From a bacterium (lineage in GTDB: Bacteria; Planctomycetota; UBA1135; GCA-002686595), in NCBI GenBank assembly GCA_024226735.1, contig JAAELL010000032.1, positions 1 to 57,878 on the forward strand: 57,878 nt of DNA, in the 5' to 3' direction. A program made the translations under genes and the position numbers. This document shows, piece by piece, positions 34,578 through 42,776 of this stretch. The notes under the pieces were generated by a model. That model had not been told where the DNA came from. It saw only the letters and a list, made by a program, of their open reading frames with translations, and did not search any database. Position 1 is the stretch's first letter. Every line of letters begins with the position of its first letter.

Positions 34578-35777
34578 ATGGCCGAAACCGCACTCGAAGA
34601 GACCGTCGAGGCTGGCATCTTCAACGTGGTGCCCGAGCTCTGCATCGCGTGCGACGCGTGCTGCCAGGACTTCCCCGAAGTCTTCTGCATGGGCACGGAC
34701 GAGAAGGCGCACGCGCTCGACGACCAACAGGCGACGCTCTACAACGCGCGCACGGTCGTCGACGTCTGCCCGACGGCCGCGATCGAGTTCTCGGGCGAGC
34801 TTCCGCCGCCCGTGCTCGAGATCGAGCTGGAAGAGGTCAAGGGCTGGGAGGCCGAGTGGGCGCAGTACCGCGACGCGCCCGAGGACCGGCTGGAGCGCGA
34901 CCGCCGCTACGGGCGCGACTTCACCGTCGACGAGAACGACGGCTACGTCCACGTGAAGCTCCAGCTGCCGACGCGCGTGCCCGCCGTCCGCGACCGCTTC
35001 CGCTACGGCGCGCCGGCGGTGATGCCGGAGTACAAGACGCACGTCTACATGGAGGGCAAGGCCCTCTACTGCACGGCATGGGTCCCGCGCCTCTCGCCGT
35101 CGGACAAACAGGACGTCAAGGAGCTCAAGGCGAGAATCCTGAAGCTCGCGCACACCTCGAGCAGCTTCCCCGGCCGCTTCACGACCGAGTGGGAGTTCCC
35201 GAACAAGGACATCGTCGGCTTCCGGCACCGCTTCGACGCCCACGGCATGGTCGAGGTGCTCCTCTTCACCGACAAGGCGAAGATGGACGCGTTCGAGTGG
35301 AAATCGCACTTCATCACCGAGAAGTGCACGTCGTGTTCGATCTGCGAGCGCGTCTGCCCGACCAACGCGATCTCGTCCGGTGAGCGCTACTTCATCGACC
35401 CGGACCTGTGCATCAACTGCTCGGTGTGCGGCGTCTACTGCCCCTTCGACGCGATCGACGACAACGTCGAGGTCGTCGTGCAGAAGATCAAGCCGAAGCA
35501 GGTGCCCAAGGCGGTCGTCCACGAGGAGCTGTGCACGGGCTGCGAGTTCTGCGTCAACGTCTGTCCGTTCGAGGCGCTCGAGATGAAGGCGCTCGGGGAC
35601 AACAGCCTCTACTCGATGCCGCAGACGAGCCAGATCGCCTACGTGATCGACAAGAACTGCGTGTCGTGCAAGCTCTGCGAACAGGTGTGCATCAAGGGCG
35701 CGATCGAGGTCCCGCGCGCGCACCAGTTCTCGGACATCGGCATGTCGTTCATGAGCTATCTGTCGGACGAGCACTGA
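34578..35777 (+). CDS. Multi-cluster 4Fe-4S ferredoxin-like protein
   Basis: This 399-residue soluble protein has five predicted [4Fe-4S] sites. The N-terminal ferredoxin-like module has CIACDACC (22-29) and a distant VDVCPTAAI (Cys64). Residues ~85-250 form an alpha/beta domain with no motif I recognise (HVYMEGKALYCTAWVPRL, FRHRFDAHGMVEVLLFTDK). The C-terminal ~150 residues carry four cluster motifs: CTSCSICERVCP, CINCSVCGVYCP, CTGCEFCVNVCP and CVSCKLCEQVCI. Such spacing suits an electron-transfer wire to a partner redox enzyme, but no such partner is adjacent. The lipoprotein gene starts five bases after its stop, suggesting cotranscription. Confidence 0.85.
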   Translation: MAETALEETVEAGIFNVVPELCIACDACCQDFPEVFCMGTDEKAHALDDQQATLYNARTVVDVCPTAAIEFSGELPPPVLEIELEEVKGWEAEWAQYRDAPEDRLERDRRYGRDFTVDENDGYVHVKLQLPTRVPAVRDRFRYGAPAVMPEYKTHVYMEGKALYCTAWVPRLSPSDKQDVKELKARILKLAHTSSSFPGRFTTEWEFPNKDIVGFRHRFDAHGMVEVLLFTDKAKMDAFEWKSHFITEKCTSCSICERVCPTNAISSGERYFIDPDLCINCSVCGVYCPFDAIDDNVEVVVQKIKPKQVPKAVVHEELCTGCEFCVNVCPFEALEMKALGDNSLYSMPQTSQIAYVIDKNCVSCKLCEQVCIKGAIEVPRAHQFSDIGMSFMSYLSDEH

Positions 35778-35782
35778 GCGCC

Positions 35783-37165
35783 ATGCGGGCGCTGCTCTCC
35801 CTCCTCGCCCTCTTGGGCTTCGGCCTGACGGGGTGCTCGGACGAACCGCAACCGCGCCCGCCGCTCAACATCCTGCTCGTCAGCCTCGATACGACGCGCG
35901 CCGACCACCTGTCGACGTACGGACACGAGCTCGAGACGTCCCCGTCACTCGACGCGCTCGCGCGCAAAGGGCACCGCTTCGCACGCGCCTACACGCCGAT
36001 GCCGACGACGCTGCCGGCGCATTCGGCGATGTTCTCGTCCCTGTACCCGCGCCAGATCGGGGTGCTGTCGAACCTGGGAACGCTCGACGAGGACATCGTC
36101 ACGCTGACCGAGCACCTGGGCGAGGCCGGCTTCGTGACCGGCGGCTTCACCGCGTCGCAGCCGCTCGCCGCGGCGATCAAGGGCGAGACGACGGGCTTCG
36201 ACCAGGGCTTCGACCATTACGACGACACGACGAGCCACGTGCGCGACGCGAACGTGATGTGCGGGCTCGCGCTGGATTGGATGAAGCAGAACGCCGAAGA
36301 GCGCTTCTTCTGCTTCCTGCACATGTTCGACGCGCACACTGACTACGACGCGCCTCGAGAGCACAAAGCCACGTTCGGGGTCGAGGCGGAGGAGTTCCTG
36401 CCGGGCTGGACACACATGTCGTTCGCGGTCGAGCCTGACGGGCTGACCCCGGAGCTCGTCGCGGACTCGGTGCGCGCCTACGACGCCGAGCTGCACTTCG
36501 CCGACACCGAGCTGGGCAAGCTGCTCGACGCCCTGGAGGCCGAAGGCCTGCGGGAGAACACGATCGTCCTCGTCGTCTCCGATCACGGCGAAACGCTCGA
36601 CGAGCTGATCGAGCCCTACGCCTACGCGTTCGACCACGGTGAGTTTCTGTACCCGCGCGAGCTGCACGTGCCGTTCGTCCTGTGGCTGCCGGCTGCGCTC
36701 GGGATCGAGGGTGGCGCGGTTCACGAGCAGGAGGTCGACCTGCTCGACGTGATGCCGACGCTATTGGACCTCGCCGGCGTTGCGCCGCCGGAGCTCATCG
36801 AGGGCCGCTCTCTCGTCCCGCTGCTCGAGGGAGACGAAGTCCCCGGGCGGACGCTGATCGCCGAGCGACATCCGACGCCCAAACCGCAGAACGATTGGAT
36901 GAAGGGCCCCGAGTACGCGCTCGTCCGAGACGGCTGGCTGTCGGTCCATTCGACGGGGCGCGGCGAAGAGCTCTTCGACCTGTCACGCGACCCGCAGGCC
37001 GTGAACAACCTGCGCGCGAGCGACCCCGAACGCTTCGAGAAGATGCGCGCTCGCGTCGAGAAGTGGCTCGAGGTCAAGCTGCCGGTGTACGGAGCCGAGG
37101 CCGCCAAGGCCGGATCGGCGCGGGACAAGGCGCTCGAGGGGATCGGCTACACGCAGGGGGGGTAG
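35783..37165 (+). CDS. Sulfatase/alkaline-phosphatase-fold lipoprotein without the formylglycine Cys/Ser
   Basis: This is a 460-residue exported lipoprotein; the signal peptide ends in LTGC (Cys18). The sulfatase-fold pattern is clear: ILLVSLDTTRADHLSTYG with metal Asp36, SPSLDALARKGHRFARAY, FLHMFDAHTDY, VVSDHGETLDE and a C-terminal FDLSRDPQAVNNL. At the formylglycine site (C/S-x-P-S/A-R) it has TLPAH, so the Cys or Ser is replaced by Thr76. It may therefore be a Thr-nucleophile phosphodiesterase or phosphotransferase of the same superfamily rather than a true sulfatase. It starts five bases after the ferredoxin-like gene. Confidence 0.85.
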   Translation: MRALLSLLALLGFGLTGCSDEPQPRPPLNILLVSLDTTRADHLSTYGHELETSPSLDALARKGHRFARAYTPMPTTLPAHSAMFSSLYPRQIGVLSNLGTLDEDIVTLTEHLGEAGFVTGGFTASQPLAAAIKGETTGFDQGFDHYDDTTSHVRDANVMCGLALDWMKQNAEERFFCFLHMFDAHTDYDAPREHKATFGVEAEEFLPGWTHMSFAVEPDGLTPELVADSVRAYDAELHFADTELGKLLDALEAEGLRENTIVLVVSDHGETLDELIEPYAYAFDHGEFLYPRELHVPFVLWLPAALGIEGGAVHEQEVDLLDVMPTLLDLAGVAPPELIEGRSLVPLLEGDEVPGRTLIAERHPTPKPQNDWMKGPEYALVRDGWLSVHSTGRGEELFDLSRDPQAVNNLRASDPERFEKMRARVEKWLEVKLPVYGAEAAKAGSARDKALEGIGYTQGG

Positions 37166-37175
37166 AGCGACCGGC

Positions 37176-37589
37176 ATGAGCACGGAACCGACGAGCCCCC
37201 GGCTGTTCGTTCTCATGCGTTCCTGAAGCGCTACCGCCAGTTCTACGACTTCGGTATACGGCCCGTCGCCGAAGAGCTCGGGTTCGAATCCGTGCGAGCC
37301 GACGACCTGCACGTGCACGGGGCTCGGGCGAAACCCGTTGGCGGAGGCACTCGAGGCTCCGTTCAAGCAGGTGCTCGCCAACGCCGGCTTCGACACCACG
37401 GAGATCCGAGCCAAGATCCTCGAGGCCGACCCGTGGATCGGTTGCGACGTGGAATCGGGCGACGTGATCGATCTACGCGGCACCGACGGGCTCGTTCCAA
37501 TCGAACAGGTCTTCCGCCCCGTCGAGGTCGCCGCGACCTTCGCATCGAAGCTCTTGACCGGCCACCCGCTCGACACGGACGGCGACTAG
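37176..37589 (+). pseudogene. Broken gene with 'FVLMPF'-type nucleotide-hydrolase/TIR-like N-terminal piece
   Basis: An ATG at 37176 gives MSTEPTSPRLFVLM and then stops after two more codons. Restoring one base near 37217 gives LFVLMPFLKRYRQFYDFGI followed by RPVAEELGFESVRADD. This resembles the start of a bacterial domain family related to TIR/nucleoside deoxyribosyltransferases. The expected next section is missing. A second piece in another frame (about 37330-37589) reads LAEALEAPFKQVLANAGFDT, ILEADPWIGCDVESGD and VFRPVEVAATFASKLLTG. At least two lesions are needed to join the pieces. It follows the sulfatase-fold gene by 11 bases. Confidence 0.6.
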
Positions 37590-37710
37590 TTTTTCGGGCA
37601 AAGTCTCGGAAGCGCCGCACGCAACGCGAAGGGACCTCCGAGCGGGAGACCGCACCGCCCCCGGCACGGCTCGCCAGGATCCGCGGTCATCCAACAGAAC
37701 GGTCCCAACG

Positions 37711-39480
37711 ATGCATTACGCCCTTCGACGTCTTCTCGCCGCCACCAGTGTGTTCGCCTGCGCCGCTGCCGGCGCCTCCGCCCAATTGCCGACCAGCTTC
37801 TCCATCGCCGGCGATGGAGCGACGATCAGCGCCCCCAGTACCTTCACGGGGGTCGCGATCACGGCCGGCGACATCCTCACCGCGGCGACCGTGCCGCCGC
37901 CCCCCGGCGGCGTGAACTCACCCGGCAACGGCATCCTGCCCGCCCCTGCGGTCCTGATCAGCGCGGGGCTCGGCCCCCCGGCGCCCGGACTCGGGCTCAC
38001 GACGCACGCTGGCTGCGTCGGCGTGCCGCCGGGCGGGCTGTGCCCCGTCGAGGTCGATGCGCTCGCGTACGGCTCCGACTTCCCAATCCCGACGCACGCG
38101 ACGGCGCCGAGCACGTACCAGTTCTCGGTCGATCGCTGGGCCGCCGGCATGCCCGGCACGCCTCCGCTCTTCGCCGCGATCGGAGGCGAGGGCTCGCTCG
38201 GGATCACCGAAGCCGCCGCGGACATCTTCGGTGACGTCGGGATCCCGCTCGCGCCGGTGCCCCCGTTCGGACCGGCTCTCCTCGGCGCGCGCAAGCTCGT
38301 CGACGGCAACGGCGTCGGCCCTCCGCCGTTCATGGTGCCGTTTCCGTTCGCGCTCGGGCTCCTCGAGCCGTCCCCGCCCGTCCCCGGGCCGGGTGCCGGT
38401 GACGACCTGGACGCAGTCGACGTCAACGTGTTGTTCTGGAACTACCCCATCTACTACTCGCTCGACTCCGCGTTCCCGAACCCCGCGACGGGAATCCCGA
38501 ACAGCGGGACGGCCCTCGCGCACGGCGTCAGCGGCGCCGACGTGCTGCTGACTCCCGCGGCAGGAGCGGGTCCGGTGATCTACGCCCCCGCCCCGCTGCT
38601 CGGCCTCGATCTGATGGGCTTCGACACCGACGACCTCGACGCGCTGGCGCTGATGGAGAACGGCACGGGAGCCTTCGAACCCGCGCCGCAGCCCTTCTCC
38701 TGGGCCGGTGGTGCGACCGACATGCTGCTGTTCTCCGTCCGCGCGGGCTCGGCGGTCGTCGGAATGCCCGACAGTCTGTTCGGCCTGCCGATCGAGCCCG
38801 GCGACATCCTCTCGACGCCCGTCGCCGGCGGCGTCTCGCCGTTTCCGAGCATCTTCGTGGCGGCGGAGACGCTCGATCTGTGGACGGTGCGTTCCTTCGG
38901 CCCGCATCCCGTGACGGGGCTTGCGATCGGTGACGACCTCGACGCCCTCGACGTGGTCAATCAAGGCACGCTCAACGACTGCAACAACAACGGCGTGCAC
39001 GACCCCTTCGACATCCTCGTCGGCAACTCGACCGACAACAACGGCAACGGCACGCCGGACGAGTGTGAGACGGTCGGCACGAACTACTGTGGCCCGGCGA
39101 ACCTCAACTCCTCCGGACAGCCGGCGATCATCGCAGCGAACGGCGTCGCGCTACCGCAGGGACCGCTGCTGCTCGGCGCGTCGCAGATGCCGACGAACCA
39201 GTTCGGCTACTTCCTAGCGAGCCAGGCGACGGGGACAGCAACGCCGCCCGGCAGCCAGGGCATCCTCTGTCTCGGCGGCAGCATCGCGCGCTTCAACCTG
39301 CAGGTGCAGAATTCGGGCACGAGCGGCGCGTTCTCGATCCAGGTGAACACGGCGAACATGCCGAGCAACCCGCCGGCGCCGATCCAGGCGGGCCAGACGT
39401 GGCACTTCCAGTGTTGGTTCCGCGATCAGAATCCGGGCGTGACGTCGAACTTCACGGACGGGATCACCGTGCAGTTCTAG
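37711..39480 (+). CDS. Large secreted protein with DDLDAL repeats, EF-hand-like motif and shared C-terminal domain
   Basis: This is a 589-residue exported protein with signal peptide ending near AGASAQ (residue ~25). It is a paralog of the gene at 11395-13221 and has the same order: CPVEVDALAYGSDF, GDDLDAVDVNVLFW, IPNSGTALAHG, LGLDLMGFDTDDLDALAL, DMLLFSVRAGSAVVGMPDSL, then DCNNNGVHDPFDI and DNNGNGTPDECE. The C-terminal ~130 residues are the recurrent domain: NYCGPANLNSSG, MPTNQFGYFLAS, TPPGSQGILCL, GQTWHFQCWFRD, SNFTDGITVQF. It is Gly/Pro-rich and probably extracellular. No enzymatic motif is visible. Confidence 0.87.
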   Translation: MHYALRRLLAATSVFACAAAGASAQLPTSFSIAGDGATISAPSTFTGVAITAGDILTAATVPPPPGGVNSPGNGILPAPAVLISAGLGPPAPGLGLTTHAGCVGVPPGGLCPVEVDALAYGSDFPIPTHATAPSTYQFSVDRWAAGMPGTPPLFAAIGGEGSLGITEAAADIFGDVGIPLAPVPPFGPALLGARKLVDGNGVGPPPFMVPFPFALGLLEPSPPVPGPGAGDDLDAVDVNVLFWNYPIYYSLDSAFPNPATGIPNSGTALAHGVSGADVLLTPAAGAGPVIYAPAPLLGLDLMGFDTDDLDALALMENGTGAFEPAPQPFSWAGGATDMLLFSVRAGSAVVGMPDSLFGLPIEPGDILSTPVAGGVSPFPSIFVAAETLDLWTVRSFGPHPVTGLAIGDDLDALDVVNQGTLNDCNNNGVHDPFDILVGNSTDNNGNGTPDECETVGTNYCGPANLNSSGQPAIIAANGVALPQGPLLLGASQMPTNQFGYFLASQATGTATPPGSQGILCLGGSIARFNLQVQNSGTSGAFSIQVNTANMPSNPPAPIQAGQTWHFQCWFRDQNPGVTSNFTDGITVQF

Positions 39481-39490
39481 TGGTGTGATG

Positions 39491-39517
39491 CAGACAGTCC
39501 GGACTCCGTACTGTCTG
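39491..39517. terminator. Hairpin between convergent genes
   Basis: CAGACAGT (39491-39498) pairs with ACTGTCTG (39510-39517), and CGG with CCG inside. It lies 11 bases past the stop at 39480 and before the msrA stop at 39533. A 13-base direct repeat CTCCGTACTGTCT overlaps the right arm and is repeated just downstream. Confidence 0.55.
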
Positions 39518-39532
39518 CCGGCTCCGTACTGT

Positions 39533-40318
39533 CTACTGCTCGAGCGGCGACTTCGCCTTCAGCTTGTCCTGGAACTTCGCGCGCACCTTCTCGACCTTCG
39601 GTAGCGCGACGCCGCGCACGTACCCCTTGCCCGGGTTGAGGCACACGTAGTTCTGGTGGTACTCCTCGGCGAGGAAGAACTCCGTCAAGGGTTCGAGCTT
39701 GGTCACGATCGGGTCGTCGAACACCTTCGCGTCGGTCAAGTCGTCGATGACGGCCTGCGCCAGCTCCTTCTCCTGCTCGTCCGCGTAGAAGATCGACGAG
39801 CGGTACTGCGGTCCGCGGTCGTTGCCCTGGCGGTTGAGCGTCGTCGGGTCGTGCGTCGCGAAGTGCACCTTGAGCAGCTCCTCGTAGGAGATCCTCGAGG
39901 GATCGAAGACGATCTTGACGACCTCGGCGTGGTCGGTCAGGCCCGAGCACACGGCCTGGTAGTTCGCCGTTTCGGCCGTGCCGCCGGCGTAGCCCGAGAT
40001 GGCCTCGGAGACGCCGTCGAGCTCCTCGAAGACCGCTTCGACGCACCAGAAGCAGCCACCGGCGAAGACGACCTCGGCCCGTGCGGGTTCAGCGTCCGGA
40101 GCCTTTTCGGACTCCGCGCTGGAGCCTGTGTCCGCGACGGGATCGGGAGCCGCGTCGGTCGTTTCTGCTGTCTCCTTCTGAACGCTGCTCCCCGGGCTCG
40201 CCGCCTCCGACGGGGACGAGATGCCGCCGTCGTAGGCGGTCCCACAGCTCATCGCCGTCATCAGGACGATCGAGCACGTGAGCAGGAAAGGCGCGGCGGT
40301 CGATGTGGGCTTGCTCAT
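39533..40318 (-). CDS. msrA: Peptide methionine-S-sulfoxide reductase MsrA, exported form
   Basis: MsrA repairs methionine-S-sulfoxide. This 261-residue form has a hydrophobic leader with a possible lipobox (AMSC, Cys25), then a ~55-residue acidic Ser/Ala/Pro linker, then the catalytic domain from ~residue 83. FAGGCFWCVEAVFEEL holds the active Cys89. ISGYAGGTAETANYQAV, HATHDPTT-like FATHDPTTLNRQGNDRGPQYRS and EFFLAEEYHQNY complete the family signature. Cys, not Sec, is at the active site despite the Sec machinery nearby. The leader places it outside the cytosol. It is convergent with the secreted protein gene, and the dinB gene lies upstream on the same strand. Confidence 0.93.
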   Translation of the reverse strand: MSKPTSTAAPFLLTCSIVLMTAMSCGTAYDGGISSPSEAASPGSSVQKETAETTDAAPDPVADTGSSAESEKAPDAEPARAEVVFAGGCFWCVEAVFEELDGVSEAISGYAGGTAETANYQAVCSGLTDHAEVVKIVFDPSRISYEELLKVHFATHDPTTLNRQGNDRGPQYRSSIFYADEQEKELAQAVIDDLTDAKVFDDPIVTKLEPLTEFFLAEEYHQNYVCLNPGKGYVRGVALPKVEKVRAKFQDKLKAKSPLEQ

Positions 40319-40359
40319 GGACTTGCGTCTACGGGGCCGGAGCGGATTCTGTGACGGGC

Positions 40360-41646
40360 TCAGGAGTCCTCACCAGGGTCCTCTTCCGGCACCCGTCCCG
40401 CAACGCCCGGCTGACCGGATGAACCGTCGCGGCCGCGCACCTCGTCGCGGTACAAGAGGCTCGCCGGCCGCACCGCGCTCTTGCCGAACCGCTTGCGCAG
40501 CTTGTCCAGGCTTTCGGTGGCGGCCTCGAGCTTCTGGTTGGACTCCATCCAGTCGTCGCGCGAGCTCGGCTCCGGCGTGCCGAAGAGCGTGCCCTGCGCC
40601 GGTTGGCGCACGTCCTCTAGCTTCGAGACCTGGATCCCGAGCAGGCGCAGAGGACGCCGCTCGACGCGGTCGAGCAGCTCCTGGGCGACGGTGAAGAGCC
40701 GGGGCCCGAGGTTCGTCGCGAAGTCGAGCGTCTTCGTGCGCGTCACCGTCTTGAAGTTCGAGAAGCGCGCCTTGAGCGTCACCGTCCGACCTCGCAAGCC
40801 CTTGTCGCGCAGCGTGAACGCGACCTCTTCGCAGAACGAAAGCAGGAGCGTGCGCAGCTCCTCGCGGTCCGCGATGTCATTCGGAAACGTGCGCTCCATC
40901 CCGTGCGACTTCTCTTCCCGGCGCGACGAGACGCGCCGCGGATCGATGCCGTGGGCGAGATCGTGGATCCAGAGCCCCGACGCTCCGAAGCGCCGCGCGA
41001 CGTCCTCGCGCACGAGGTCCGCGAGGTCGCGGACGGTGCGCACCCCGAGTTGCTCGAGGCGCTTGGCCGTGCGCGGTCCGACACCGAAGATCTTGCGCAC
41101 GGGCAGCGGGTCGAGCACCTCGCGCACTTCCCCGGGCTGGATCACGCGGAAGCCGTCCGGCTTGTCGAGATCGGACGCGAGCTTGGCGAGGAACTTCGTC
41201 GGTGCTACGCCGACGGACGCGACGAGCCCGGTCTCGCGCAGGATGTCGGCCTTGACCTGTCGACCGACGTCGACCGCGTCGCCGAACAGCCGCTCGGACC
41301 CGGCGATGTCGAGGAAGGCCTCGTCCAACGAGAGCGGCTCGACGATCGGCGTGTAGCGCCGGAAGATCGACATGACCTTGCGCGACACCGCCGTGTACCG
41401 ATCGAAGTCGGGCGGCAACAACACGAGGTTGGGGCAGAGCCTGCGCGCCTGAGCCGTCGGCATCGCCGAGTGCACGCCAAACTTGCGCGCCGCGTAGCTC
41501 GCGGCGGCGATCACACCACGGCTCGACGCCGGACCGCCGACACAGACCGGCAGCCCCTCAAGGGATGGATTGTCCCGTATCTCGACGGACGCGTAGAAGG
41601 CGTCCATGTCGACGTGCAGGATCGTGAGGCTCTGGTCCGAGGCCAA
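40360..41646 (-). CDS. dinB: DNA polymerase IV (Y family)
   Basis: This is a 428-residue translesion polymerase. ILHVDMDAFYASVEIRD (8-24) carries the first catalytic carboxylate. SLDEAFLDI (~residue 104) carries the other two. GVAPTKFLAKLASDLDKPDG and IFGVGPRTAKRLEQLGV are the thumb/HhH motifs. The little-finger domain follows (SHGMERTF, LLGIQVSKLED). The C-terminal ~60 residues are a polar extension; no clear beta-clamp motif was assigned. It is separated from msrA by 41 bases on the same strand. The ATG at 41646 gives the normal N-terminus. The divergent ketosynthase starts 65 bases away. Confidence 0.95.
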   Translation of the reverse strand: MASDQSLTILHVDMDAFYASVEIRDNPSLEGLPVCVGGPASSRGVIAAASYAARKFGVHSAMPTAQARRLCPNLVLLPPDFDRYTAVSRKVMSIFRRYTPIVEPLSLDEAFLDIAGSERLFGDAVDVGRQVKADILRETGLVASVGVAPTKFLAKLASDLDKPDGFRVIQPGEVREVLDPLPVRKIFGVGPRTAKRLEQLGVRTVRDLADLVREDVARRFGASGLWIHDLAHGIDPRRVSSRREEKSHGMERTFPNDIADREELRTLLLSFCEEVAFTLRDKGLRGRTVTLKARFSNFKTVTRTKTLDFATNLGPRLFTVAQELLDRVERRPLRLLGIQVSKLEDVRQPAQGTLFGTPEPSSRDDWMESNQKLEAATESLDKLRKRFGKSAVRPASLLYRDEVRGRDGSSGQPGVAGRVPEEDPGEDS

Positions 41647-41711
41647 GACTACGGCGGGTACGGGGGATGTTATTGCGTGCGGCCAGCGCCACCCTATCCT
41701 ATTCGCCCCCC

Positions 41712-42749
41712 ATGCGATTCGAACACGTCCACCTCGAAGCCTTCGGGCACGTCCTGCCCGAGGAGAGCATCACTTCCGATGCCCTCGAGGAGCGGATTCG
41801 CGCCGTCTACGACCGGCTCGGACTCCACGTCGGACGGCTCGAGCTGATGAGCGGAATCCGCGAACGGCGCTTCTTTCCGGCCGGGACCCGGCCGAGCACC
41901 GTCGCGGCCGCGGCGGGCGAGATCGCGCTGGAGAAGAGCGGCGTCGCCCGCGAGCGGATCGGCTGCCTGATCCACGCGGCGGTCTGCCGCGACTTCATGG
42001 AGCCCGCGACCGCGAGCGTCGTGCACGCGCGCCTCGGGCTCCCACCGACGTGCCAGGCCTTCGACGTGTCCAACGCGTGTCTGGGGTTCGCGAACGCGAT
42101 GACGCTCGTCGCGACGATGATCGAGCGCGGCGACATCGAGGCCGGCCTGGTCGTCGCCGGCGAGGACGGGCGGCCGCTGGTCGAGGAGACCCTGCGTGTC
42201 CTCAACACGCAGGACGGCATCGGGAAGAACGACGTCAAGCGCGCCTACGCCTCGCTCACGATCGGCTCCGGCGCCGCGGGTCTGGTCCTGACACGCAGCG
42301 AGCTCGCGCGCGCCCCCCATCGCCTGCTGGGCGGGATCGCGCTCGCCGCGACCGAGCACCACGAGCTCTGTTCGGGCGGCGCTCACACCGGCGGCGACGG
42401 GCCGCTGATGGAGACCGACTCCGAGGCGCTGCTCGTCGCGGGAAACGCCCTCGGTGCGCGCACCTTCGAGGCGTTCCAGCGCGAGCTCGGCTGGGACCGC
42501 CAGACGATCGACCGCATCGTCACCCACCAGGTCGGCGTTGCGCACAAGCGGCTGACGTTCGAGACGATGGAGCTCGATCACGCCAAGGACTTCACGACGG
42601 TCGAGATGCTCGGCAACGTCGGCTCCGTTTCTCTCCCCCTCACCCTCTCCAAGGCCGCGGACGAAGGCTTCGTCCAAGACGGCCATCAGGTCGCGATGCT
42701 AGGCATCGGCAGCGGACTGCACTGCCTGATGCTCGGCGTCGACTGGTAA
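41712..42749 (+). CDS. 3-oxoacyl-ACP synthase III / OleA-type ketosynthase
   Basis: This 345-residue thiolase-fold condensing enzyme has a complete triad: DVSNACLGFANAM (Cys123), THQVGVAH (His272) and LGNVGSVSLPL (Asn302). VSNACLGF is close to OleA, which condenses two long acyl-CoAs, as well as to FabH, which primes fatty acid synthesis. The adjacent gene is a carboxylesterase rather than OleB, C or D, so a full ole hydrocarbon cluster is not present. The ATG at 41712 is chosen over one 45 bases upstream because it begins the conserved fold (MRFEHVHLEAFGHVLPEE). The esterase gene follows 27 bases later. Confidence 0.9.
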   Translation: MRFEHVHLEAFGHVLPEESITSDALEERIRAVYDRLGLHVGRLELMSGIRERRFFPAGTRPSTVAAAAGEIALEKSGVARERIGCLIHAAVCRDFMEPATASVVHARLGLPPTCQAFDVSNACLGFANAMTLVATMIERGDIEAGLVVAGEDGRPLVEETLRVLNTQDGIGKNDVKRAYASLTIGSGAAGLVLTRSELARAPHRLLGGIALAATEHHELCSGGAHTGGDGPLMETDSEALLVAGNALGARTFEAFQRELGWDRQTIDRIVTHQVGVAHKRLTFETMELDHAKDFTTVEMLGNVGSVSLPLTLSKAADEGFVQDGHQVAMLGIGSGLHCLMLGVDW

Positions 42750-42776
42750 CGCCGCGCCTCCCCGCCGGCCCCGCCC

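Noticed and set aside
37176..37240. TGA at 37224-37226 as a selenocysteine codon
   Set aside because: Reading through gives Arg-rich sequence; a one-base shift gives a coherent domain instead.
39533..40318. MsrA as a second selenoprotein
   Set aside because: The active-site codon is Cys (GCFWC), with no in-frame TGA.
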